The notes under the pieces are model-generated. The model was not told where the DNA came from, did no database searches, and saw only the letters and a list, made by a program, of their open reading frames with translations. Below, piece after piece: positions 25,456 through 32,621 of a DNA stretch of 54,153 bases. Positions within the stretch are counted from its first letter, which is position 1. Each line of letters starts with the position of its first letter. Source of the DNA: a virus; the IMG/VR virus record IMGVR_UViG_3300009181_000094, positions 1-54,153 of that record; one strand, given 5' to 3'. The position numbers and the translations under genes were made by a program.

Positions 25456-27729
25456 ATGAGTTTCTTTTATGATTTAAACAAAAAACTAGACGCCATCCGC
25501 GAAACACCAAGCAAGACACATGGTCAGTTAAATGAGCGCGACATGGGCAAGCACAATAATGCCACCACAGGGTTCAAAGCCTTGGCTGACAAAGCCGGCA
25601 AAGAATATGGCTCAAAGGCTGCTGGCGAGCGTGTGGCTGGTGCTGTCAAGGCCAAGATGGCCAAGGCTGGCAAGTTGGAAGAAGAAGGCATGAGCCGTGC
25701 TGCCAAGGGTTATGAAAAATACGGCAAAGAAGGCATGGAAGCATTGGCCAAGGCTGGTCGTGATGGCAAAGCCCTTGATCCTATTAGAAAAAAGTACGAC
25801 AAGTATGACAATAAAGAAGTAGATGAAGGCGTCATGGACACAGTAAAGAACGTTGGCAAGCGAGTTGCCAGCGGTGTCAACCGGTTAGTTGGACATGGCA
25901 GTGATGAAGACATGATCAAAGACCTGCAACGCAAGTCAGGTGCTCCTGTCACAGGCAAGAAGCCAGCCACTGCACCAAAACAAAAGCCAATGCATCCAGC
26001 AGATGAATATGATTACTTTACTGGACGTGATAAGGTGCGTGGTGGTGAGCAACAAGTCAAAGAAAAACTAAGTCCAGCAAAACAAAAAAGTTTTGCAGCA
26101 TTGGCACCTCCCACAGACAAAATCACTTTTGCTGACAAGATTGCTGGCGCCAAAAAAGAAGTTGACGAGATGCTGGGTGATGTGGCTGCCGAAGCCATGC
26201 GTAATGCATTGAGCCCCAAGCAAAAGAAAATTGACATGAACAAAAATGGCAAACTAGATGCCAATGACTTTGCTATGTTGCGCAAAGGTTCTAAATCTAA
26301 ATCCAGTGGTGAAATGGACGAAGAACGTTCAAAAGGCACTGCATTTGACTTGTCAAGCCCAAGAGAAGTCAAACCCAAAGTTGGTTCAGTTGAACGTGGT
26401 CACAAGCATGATATCAAGCACACTGCTACAGGCCGTATGGTCACACGCCGTACAGATGATCAAGGCAACTCAGTTGGTGCAGACGATGACTCAGATACAC
26501 AAGCAGGACCACGTGGACGTGGACGTCCCAAGGGCACAAAAGGCGCTATTGGTGCCAAAGGACCCAGCGGCACAAGCAAGTTGATGACTCGTGAAGGTGA
26601 CAATGAAAGCAGCGAATTAAAAGCCGCCATGGCATTGCTGAAGAAGTCTGGTTACAAAGTGACCAAGGCTGAAGGTGAAGAACAAGAGCTTGATGAAAAA
26701 GCAGTGAGCAAAAAACAACAAAAATTCATGGGCATGGTTCATGCAACTCAAAAGGGCGAAAAAGCCCCCAGTAAAGAAGTTGCCAAAGTGGCCAAGACCA
26801 TGAAGAAATCGGACGCTGAAGACTTTGCCAGCACCAAGCACAAAGGCTTGCCAGAAAAAGCACCCAAGAAGAAAAAAGAAGAATCAGTTGAAGAATCTGG
26901 TACCACTAGTGGATCAGTTGCGACCAGCACTGCTACTGGTGGCAAGGGTGGAGTATTTGGCAAAGGCATTTATGACTCAATGAACTTTGAACTGGAACAA
27001 ATGATTGCTGAATCAATGAGCGTGAATATGAGTGACTCAACAGAAGGTGGTAAGAGTTTGACCATCACTGCCACAGACGAAGATGCACTCAAACTGGGCA
27101 TGATGTTGAAGAATGCCGGACTTGGTGGTGGAGATGCACACGGCGGCGACATGCACTCACATGCGGAAGAGCCATGTGAAACATGCGGCATGCCTGATTG
27201 TGGTTGCGGTGATGTTGAACAAGCAGTGGATGAAAATGCTCCTGATTGGCCCACAAACACTGAAACTTCTCCTGATGCATTGCAATATGCAGGCGGATTG
27301 AACAAGCCCAAAACAGACATAAACGGTGACGGACAAACTACCATTCCTAACCAAGCAGTTCACACACAAGACGAAAACATGCTACACAGACTCAGAGAAA
27401 TGGCCGGTATCAAACAATCTGAACTTGAGCCATGGAAAGAAACCATGAAGGAACAAGCTGAAGAAGAACTTGATGAAAGCAAAGAATGTTCTACATGCCA
27501 CAAGGCTCCTTGCGAGTGCGATGAAGATGTAGAAGAAAGTTTTCTTGAAAGCATCAAACGCATGCGAGAAATTGCTGGAATCCAAGAAGCCAAAAAACCA
27601 GACTTCTTGGACATGGACAAAGATGGCGACAAAAAAGAGCCCATGAGCAAAGCTGTCAAAGACAAAGAAAAGAAAGTTGATGAAAGCATTTTTGCGCTCA
27701 CCAACCAATGGAAAGCATACCGGGGGTAA
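25456..27729 (+). CDS. Mosaic low-complexity protein with AT-hook, EF-hand-like loops and Cys knuckles
   Basis: 757 aa, very rich in Lys and Glu, no membrane segment. Visible modules in order: a Lys/Ala helical N-terminus (1-130); EF-hand/dockerin-like loop DMNKNGKLDAND at 260-271; AT-hook-like RGRGRPKG at 353-360; a KQQKFMGMVHATQKGE...DFASTKHKGLP block (about 418-465) resembling DUF3008; two knuckles of identical spacing C-X2-C-X4-C-X-C at 574-584 and 678-688; DINGDGQTT at 621 and DMDKDGDKKE at 719; and a twice-used (L/I)xRxREMAGI-like motif at 643-652 and 699-709. Located between terminase genes, so an internal head, scaffold or DNA-associated protein is plausible. Function unproven. Confidence 0.7.
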   Translation: MSFFYDLNKKLDAIRETPSKTHGQLNERDMGKHNNATTGFKALADKAGKEYGSKAAGERVAGAVKAKMAKAGKLEEEGMSRAAKGYEKYGKEGMEALAKAGRDGKALDPIRKKYDKYDNKEVDEGVMDTVKNVGKRVASGVNRLVGHGSDEDMIKDLQRKSGAPVTGKKPATAPKQKPMHPADEYDYFTGRDKVRGGEQQVKEKLSPAKQKSFAALAPPTDKITFADKIAGAKKEVDEMLGDVAAEAMRNALSPKQKKIDMNKNGKLDANDFAMLRKGSKSKSSGEMDEERSKGTAFDLSSPREVKPKVGSVERGHKHDIKHTATGRMVTRRTDDQGNSVGADDDSDTQAGPRGRGRPKGTKGAIGAKGPSGTSKLMTREGDNESSELKAAMALLKKSGYKVTKAEGEEQELDEKAVSKKQQKFMGMVHATQKGEKAPSKEVAKVAKTMKKSDAEDFASTKHKGLPEKAPKKKKEESVEESGTTSGSVATSTATGGKGGVFGKGIYDSMNFELEQMIAESMSVNMSDSTEGGKSLTITATDEDALKLGMMLKNAGLGGGDAHGGDMHSHAEEPCETCGMPDCGCGDVEQAVDENAPDWPTNTETSPDALQYAGGLNKPKTDINGDGQTTIPNQAVHTQDENMLHRLREMAGIKQSELEPWKETMKEQAEEELDESKECSTCHKAPCECDEDVEESFLESIKRMREIAGIQEAKKPDFLDMDKDGDKKEPMSKAVKDKEKKVDESIFALTNQWKAYRG

Positions 27730-27732
27730 ACA

Positions 27733-27921
27733 ATGAGTACAAACAACATGATGAGACCTTACAGTGAAGTGGCAGCAGAACTTGCACAGCGCAATGCCAA
27801 CAACTATGTGCCACCTGCTGTGCCTAGTGTGAAACAAACACCTGTGGAAATTCCAGGCGTGATGTATCAAGCACGAGAACTATTTCAACCCATAGTTTCT
27901 AACCCCAAAGGTGACCAATAA
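27733..27921 (+). CDS. Small protein, 62 aa, unknown
   Basis: Starts 3 bases after the mosaic protein stop and shares its final base with the next start (TAATG), so it is part of the same late transcript. The sequence (MSTNNMMRPYSEVAAELAQRN) has one predicted helix followed by a proline-rich extended tail (VPPAVPSVKQTPVEIPG). No motif recognised. Confidence 0.55.
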   Translation: MSTNNMMRPYSEVAAELAQRNANNYVPPAVPSVKQTPVEIPGVMYQARELFQPIVSNPKGDQ

Positions 27922-28250
27922 TGGCTGTGCAAGTTGTAAATGCAATAGGAAACACACTGTGGACCACTGACAAAGTGGAATTTGCCACCACACTCAGCAA
28001 TGTGACATTTCAAGTGAGTGCTGTGCAGTTGACCTATGCTCAGGCCAATGGCACACCAGCCAATGCCACCATGCCCGCAGGTCTACCAGGCAACATCTAT
28101 GCCAATGCTGTGGCTGTGCCTGGCAACACTGTGTCACAATACTATGTGGGTGCAGGCAACTATTTGTATATTCTCACAGGTACTGGCGGATTTACTGCCA
28201 CTGCATTGGGCACTGCAACCAGTGCCACTGCTGGCAGCAACGGAATCTAA
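27921..28250 (+). CDS. Small beta-rich protein, 109 aa, probable virion component
   Basis: 109 aa, dominated by Ala, Thr, Val, Asn and Gly with no cysteines. It begins MAVQVVNAIGNTLWTTDKV and ends in a glycine-threonine repeat (LTGTGGFTATALGTATSATAG). Composition matches the fibre and decoration proteins at 453 and 4789. Coupled to the preceding 62-aa gene. Likely a small virion decoration or fibre-associated protein; not more specific than that. Confidence 0.55.
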   Translation: MAVQVVNAIGNTLWTTDKVEFATTLSNVTFQVSAVQLTYAQANGTPANATMPAGLPGNIYANAVAVPGNTVSQYYVGAGNYLYILTGTGGFTATALGTATSATAGSNGI

Positions 28251-28252
28251 CA

Positions 28253-28627
28253 GTGAGAGCCACTGAGTTCCTTGTTGAAAAACAACAAGGTCACATGCGT
28301 CATAGATATCACCAGGCCACCCGTGGACTAAACAAGTTCCGTGACCCAGGTGGGTATGATCGTGCCTATGAACTCAATCGTGTGATGATGGCAGTGGCCT
28401 GTGCTGATGGCAGTAATAAACCTATAGACATGGACTCGGCCAGTTGGGTAGGCAAGTACAACACAGCAAATCCTTACACTGATGAAGAATCAAAAATGAT
28501 GAAGCAGGCATTCAAAGCTGTGGGCAGCGAAACACATGACATGAATCATGGCGATAATCGCAGCCAAGAGCCTGGTGATACAAACAAAATCAGTCCGGTA
28601 GCAGCATTCAAAGGATATCCCCGATGA
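28253..28627 (+). CDS. Small protein of a paralogous pair (MRA-EFL / GYPR), copy 1
   Basis: 124 aa. The GTG at 28253 is chosen because it gives MRATEFLVEK, matching MRAKEFLKEQ in the next gene. Both proteins end with an F-x-GYPR tail (AFKGYPR here, PFAGYPR there) and share a middle segment of the form YxxxRxxxAxA..D....PI.MD-.W. The two genes overlap by 4 bases. Probably an old tandem duplication. No catalytic motif; soluble. Expressed with late genes. Role unknown. Confidence 0.6.
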   Translation: MRATEFLVEKQQGHMRHRYHQATRGLNKFRDPGGYDRAYELNRVMMAVACADGSNKPIDMDSASWVGKYNTANPYTDEESKMMKQAFKAVGSETHDMNHGDNRSQEPGDTNKISPVAAFKGYPR

Positions 28628-29010
28628 GAGCTAAAGAGTTCCTTAAGGAACAAACAACATTGCCTCCTGAACAAGCAGATCCCATGAATCACGTGTTTAC
28701 ATTGCCTGGAGTGCAATCTAGCGACCCATATCAGATTTATCGACTGGGTGTGGCCATGGCTCGTGCCAGAAGTGATGCTGGCACGAATGATCCAATTCCA
28801 TTCATGCCAGAATGGTCTCCCAGGGCTGCATTTGGAGAAGATGCGGTGGTTGCTGGTTTTAATGCCACTGTTGAACCCATAATTGACCAAGCATTGAAAA
28901 TGGCTGGCTTGCCTGCTACAAAAGTGCAAATTAGCACTCCAAACAGTTTAGAACCTGCATCTGTGTTAAAACAAAGTCCTGTCAAGCCATTTGCTGGCTA
29001 CCCCCGTTAA
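28624..29010 (+). CDS. Small protein of a paralogous pair (MRA-EFL / GYPR), copy 2
   Basis: 128 aa, overlapping copy 1 by ATGA. Begins MRAKEFLKEQTTLPP and ends PVKPFAGYPR. The central region (IYRLGVAMARARSDAG, DPIPFMPEWSPRAAFGEDAVVAGF) aligns loosely with YELNRVMMAVACADG and PIDMDSASWVGKYN in copy 1. The MRA-EFLxE start recurs in other short proteins of aquatic T4-like phages, where I recall no assigned role. A late box follows 6 bases after its stop. Confidence 0.6.
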   Translation: MRAKEFLKEQTTLPPEQADPMNHVFTLPGVQSSDPYQIYRLGVAMARARSDAGTNDPIPFMPEWSPRAAFGEDAVVAGFNATVEPIIDQALKMAGLPATKVQISTPNSLEPASVLKQSPVKPFAGYPR

Positions 29011-29016
29011 CCAATC

Positions 29017-29024
29017 AATAAATA
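29017..29024 (+). promoter_or_regulatory. Late promoter AATAAATA directly before the nuclease gene
   Basis: AATAAATA ends at 29024, and five bases (TCCAT) separate it from the ATG at 29030. No ribosome site fits between, so a leaderless transcript or translation from an upstream transcript is implied. Confidence 0.6.
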
Positions 29025-29029
29025 TCCAT

Positions 29030-29836
29030 ATGAAAAAACTTTTATTTGTGCTGTTGCTCACAGCCTTTAACTCAGCACAGGCCTGGGACCAAACAGCCCC
29101 ACTAGCAGTTGACCACTGCAAAGCACACAATCCTTACGGTTGGGCACAGACTTCAAAACAAGTCACAGCCATTTGCCGTAGAGCATATTTTGTGGCATAC
29201 GATGCAGCCGCAAAGATTCCCAACTATGTAACATACACACTGACCCCACCCAATGCCTTGGGATGCTGGCCAAGAACCAATGCGTTTGTAGCAGATGCCT
29301 CAGTGCCCAATGGGCCACGTCCAGATGACTATGCTGGCACAGGCTACGACAAAGGTCATGCTGCTCCTGATGGCGACTTATCATGGGATCAACAAGTAGA
29401 GTACGAGTCATTCCTAATGACCAATATGTATCCGCAACTGGGTGGATTGAATCGTGGCATTTGGAAACTGTTGGAAACGTCAGTGCGTGGCTGGACTGTG
29501 CAACAAAATCAGGTGTATACAATCTATGTGGGTGCTGTGTATGACACTGCCACTGACAAAAAGATTGGCAACGGTGTTGTGGTGCCCACAGGCTTCTACA
29601 AGATTGTGATCAATCAAGCCACAGGTGCCATGGCTGGCTGGTATTTCCGGCATGAAGGCGGACAAGGCAATGACTTGACCCGGGCCCGTGCTGCTATCTC
29701 AGCAATCCAAAACAAAGCAGGAGTGAAGTTTGCTTATCCTGCCAATGCGCATGAACTGCCTATTGGACAAGAATGGCCCGTGGACTTTGGCGCACTAACA
29801 AATGCCAAACGTGCCAAGTGCAAATCTGCCGAATAA
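29030..29836 (+). CDS. Secreted DNA/RNA non-specific endonuclease (NUC1/EndA family)
   Basis: 268 aa from ATG 29030. The first 18 residues (MKKLLFVLLLTAFNSAQA) are a clear Sec signal peptide with an AQA-W cleavage site, so the enzyme is probably exported to the periplasm or outside. The family motif DRGH appears as YDKGHAAPDGDL (about residues 106-117), followed at normal distance by the metal-binding Asn region TNMYPQ...LNRGIWKLLE. Length and order are normal for the beta-beta-alpha-metal nucleases. Two cysteine pairs fit an exported protein. It lies among late genes, between small virion proteins and a radical SAM gene. Possible roles: degrading released host DNA, blocking incoming phage DNA, or action at the cell surface. 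Confidence 0.9.
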   Translation: MKKLLFVLLLTAFNSAQAWDQTAPLAVDHCKAHNPYGWAQTSKQVTAICRRAYFVAYDAAAKIPNYVTYTLTPPNALGCWPRTNAFVADASVPNGPRPDDYAGTGYDKGHAAPDGDLSWDQQVEYESFLMTNMYPQLGGLNRGIWKLLETSVRGWTVQQNQVYTIYVGAVYDTATDKKIGNGVVVPTGFYKIVINQATGAMAGWYFRHEGGQGNDLTRARAAISAIQNKAGVKFAYPANAHELPIGQEWPVDFGALTNAKRAKCKSAE

Positions 29837-29856
29837 TACTCAACACCATTTGCACA

Positions 29857-29864
29857 TGTAAATA
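29857..29864 (+). promoter_or_regulatory. Late-type box TGTAAATA before a radical SAM gene
   Basis: TGTAAATA ends four bases (ATGC) before the ATG at 29869. It deviates from the NATAAATA consensus at position 2 but keeps TAAATA and the short spacing seen at other genes here. Confidence 0.45.
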
Positions 29865-29868
29865 ATGC

Positions 29869-31044
29869 ATGGCCAAAACTATTCCTAAAGATTTTTACTG
29901 TGCTGCACCCTGGCGCGGTTTGCATATAAACCCCCAGGGTGCTGTCAAAACATGCTGTGCCGGCGATCCCAACATGTTGGGCAATCTTAACTCGCAAGGC
30001 ATTGAACAAATACTCAACAGCGACCTGATGGGCAAAATACGTGCCAGTTTGGCACAAGGCAAACCGCACAAATACTGCAATAACTGTGTCAAAGCCGAAC
30101 GATTTGGTGCTGATTCAGAGCGGCAGTGGCACAACAAAGTCAACCCCAACTTTGACTTTGCCAACGCAGGTGATCAGTATCATTATCCAGTGATTGTGGA
30201 TGTGCGCTGGAATACCACTTGCAATTTGAGTTGCAACTACTGTGGAGAAATGTGCAGTTCAAAATGGGCGCAGATCAAGTCCATGCCAATCAAATCTGGC
30301 ACAAGACCCTATTACGAGCAAGTGTGTGATTTTATTGAGCAACATCATGATCACATATACGAAGTTGCACTAGTGGGCGGCGAACCACTGTTGCTGCCTG
30401 AAAATGAAAGACTGCTGGATGTTGTGCCCAAATCTGCTATCATCACATTGATCACAAATCTAAGTGTTGATTTACGCAACAACAAAGTATTCCGCAAATT
30501 GTCCGAAAGACAAAAGGTAGGGTGGTCAATGAGCTTTGACAACATTGGAGCTAAGTTTGAATATGTGAGGCACGGTGCTTCTTGGCCTGTGTTGCAAGAA
30601 AATTTACAGATCATCAAAGACAGCAAGCAAAGTCGACAAAACTGGGGCGGAGTACATGCAGTGTATAATATCTACAACGCCACTCATATCTGCGAATTTA
30701 GACAATTCCTTCAGGATGCAGGTGTTTCAATTATGTGGCAAAACTTGTTTAGACCTGACTACTTGGATCCATTTTTGTATGGTCCTGCTGTGGCCGAGAA
30801 GGCTGCGGAAGAGATTAGACGTTTTTATGCCATGGGCATTGCTACTCCTGCAGAGAAGAGATTTTTTGATCAAGCACTGAGTAAATACGAGTCTGTTGTG
30901 GCAGCACAACCCAGAATTGTTTACAAGTTCAAGCAACACATCAACGAAATTGAAACAATGTATCACCCAGACAAAGCAGGACAATTTAGACAGTTATGGC
31001 CTGAACTGGCCGAAAGCATATTAGATGATCCAACCTCCAGCTAA
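29869..31044 (+). CDS. Radical SAM protein with N-terminal twitch/SPASM-like cysteine domain
   Basis: 391 aa. The N-terminal auxiliary domain carries C11, C29-C30, C70 and C73 (YCAAPW...KTCCAGD...YCNNC). The radical SAM site CX3CX2C is C118, C122 and C125 (TTCNLSCNYC), followed by VALVGGEPLL near residue 167. The architecture is the same as in the protein at 52322. Such enzymes often modify peptides or sugars; the substrate here is unknown. It overlaps the terminase large subunit gene by 20 bases, so it is co-translated with packaging genes, which makes a virion or packaging-linked target conceivable but unproven. Confidence 0.85.
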   Translation: MAKTIPKDFYCAAPWRGLHINPQGAVKTCCAGDPNMLGNLNSQGIEQILNSDLMGKIRASLAQGKPHKYCNNCVKAERFGADSERQWHNKVNPNFDFANAGDQYHYPVIVDVRWNTTCNLSCNYCGEMCSSKWAQIKSMPIKSGTRPYYEQVCDFIEQHHDHIYEVALVGGEPLLLPENERLLDVVPKSAIITLITNLSVDLRNNKVFRKLSERQKVGWSMSFDNIGAKFEYVRHGASWPVLQENLQIIKDSKQSRQNWGGVHAVYNIYNATHICEFRQFLQDAGVSIMWQNLFRPDYLDPFLYGPAVAEKAAEEIRRFYAMGIATPAEKRFFDQALSKYESVVAAQPRIVYKFKQHINEIETMYHPDKAGQFRQLWPELAESILDDPTSS

Positions 31045-32611
31045 AAATTTAGAAACGGTGCTGGTCAAAGCGCCGCACCGCAAAGAAGTCTACACAGAAG
31101 ACGAGCTGATTGAGTTTGCCCGGTGTGCAGATCCTGTCACAGGTCCACTATACTTCATGGATAATTTCTTTTTTATTCAGCATCCCACACGCGGTAAGAT
31201 GTTGTATCATCCGTTTGAGTATCAGACCAGACTGATTGAAACTTATCACAACTACAGATACAGTATCAGTCTGATGCCTCGACAAACCGGCAAGTCAACG
31301 TCGGCTGCCGGTTACTTGTTGTGGTATGCAATGTTTGTGCCAGACAGCACAATCTTAGTGGCCGCACACAAATACACAGGTGCGCAGGAGATCATGCAAC
31401 GTATTCGTTATGCATATGAACTGTGTCCCAATCATATTAGAGCAGGTGCTACCAGTTACAACAAGAACAGTCTAGAGTTTGAAAACGGATCGCGTATTGT
31501 TGCACAGACCACAACTGAAACAACTGGACGGGGTATGTCCATATCGCTGTTATACGCTGATGAGTTTGCATTTGTGCGACCCACTATTGCCAGAGAGTTC
31601 TGGACTTCTATCAGCCCCACCTTGGCCACTGGTGGTAAGGCAATTATTACAAGCACTCCCAACTCAGACGAAGACCAGTTTGCACTGCTGTGGAAAGGTG
31701 CCAACAAGACTGAGGACGAGCATGGCAACACCACTGAGTTAGGCATCAACGGATTCCGTGCATTTAGAAGCAACTGGCGTGAGCACCCTGACAGAGATGA
31801 AAAATGGGGATTGGAACAGTTGGCACAACTGGGTGAAGATCGATTCCGACGTGAAATGGAATGCGAATTTGTTATCAATGATGAAACCTTGATTGCCCCT
31901 ACCAAACTACTGGACTTAGAGGGCGTAGAACCACAACGCAGAACAGGTCAAGTGCGTTGGTATAAAAAGCCTGTCAAAGACAAAATGTATATTGTGGCAT
32001 TAGACCCTAGCCTGGGCACAGGCGGCGATCCTGCTGCCATACAAGTGTTTGAAGCAGATACCACAGAACAAGTGGCCGAATGGCGTCACAACAGAACTGA
32101 CATTCCCACACAGGTCAAACTGTTGGCTGACATTGTGGCTGAGTTATACGAAGTCATCAAAGACGACAAAAAGATTTACTATTCAGTAGAAAACAACACC
32201 ATTGGTGAAGCTGCCTTGATATCCATAAACGAGTATGGCGAAGAGAATATTCGGGGCTACTTTCTCAGCGACAATTCAGTGACAGGCACCACTGGACGTA
32301 GATTCCGCAAGGGATTCAACACCACCAACAAAGCCAAGCTCACTGCCTGCAACAAGTTCAAAATTCTTGTGGAATCAGGTCGCATGAAGCTACACAGCAG
32401 ACCCTTGATTTCAGAACTCAAAACGTTTGTTGCTCATGGGGGCAGTTATGCTGCCAAGCCCGGCGAAACTGATGACCTTGTGATGAGCTCGCTGTTGGCA
32501 GTGCGCATGCTGATGATGTTGCAAACATACCATGCAGAACTAGACACACAAATGAAAGATCACGGCGATAACATCATTGAGCCCATGCCGTTCATATCAA
32601 TGCTGCGCTAA
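31025..32611 (+). CDS. 17: Terminase large subunit gp17
   Basis: ATP-driven DNA packaging motor and headful nuclease. 528 aa. The N-terminal ATPase has the Walker A variant SLMPRQTGKST (about residues 81-91), the Q-rich adenine region before it, Walker B LLYADEFAFV (about 175-184) and the coupling motif IITSTPN. The C-terminal RNase H-like nuclease shows YIVALDPSLGTGGD (first acidic residue), SVENNTIGEAAL and a late DDLVMSSLLA Asp pair. Starts inside the end of the radical SAM gene. Normal length for T4-like phages of this group. Confidence 0.95.
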   Translation: MIQPPAKNLETVLVKAPHRKEVYTEDELIEFARCADPVTGPLYFMDNFFFIQHPTRGKMLYHPFEYQTRLIETYHNYRYSISLMPRQTGKSTSAAGYLLWYAMFVPDSTILVAAHKYTGAQEIMQRIRYAYELCPNHIRAGATSYNKNSLEFENGSRIVAQTTTETTGRGMSISLLYADEFAFVRPTIAREFWTSISPTLATGGKAIITSTPNSDEDQFALLWKGANKTEDEHGNTTELGINGFRAFRSNWREHPDRDEKWGLEQLAQLGEDRFRREMECEFVINDETLIAPTKLLDLEGVEPQRRTGQVRWYKKPVKDKMYIVALDPSLGTGGDPAAIQVFEADTTEQVAEWRHNRTDIPTQVKLLADIVAELYEVIKDDKKIYYSVENNTIGEAALISINEYGEENIRGYFLSDNSVTGTTGRRFRKGFNTTNKAKLTACNKFKILVESGRMKLHSRPLISELKTFVAHGGSYAAKPGETDDLVMSSLLAVRMLMMLQTYHAELDTQMKDHGDNIIEPMPFISMLR

Positions 32612-32621
32612 ATACACAACT

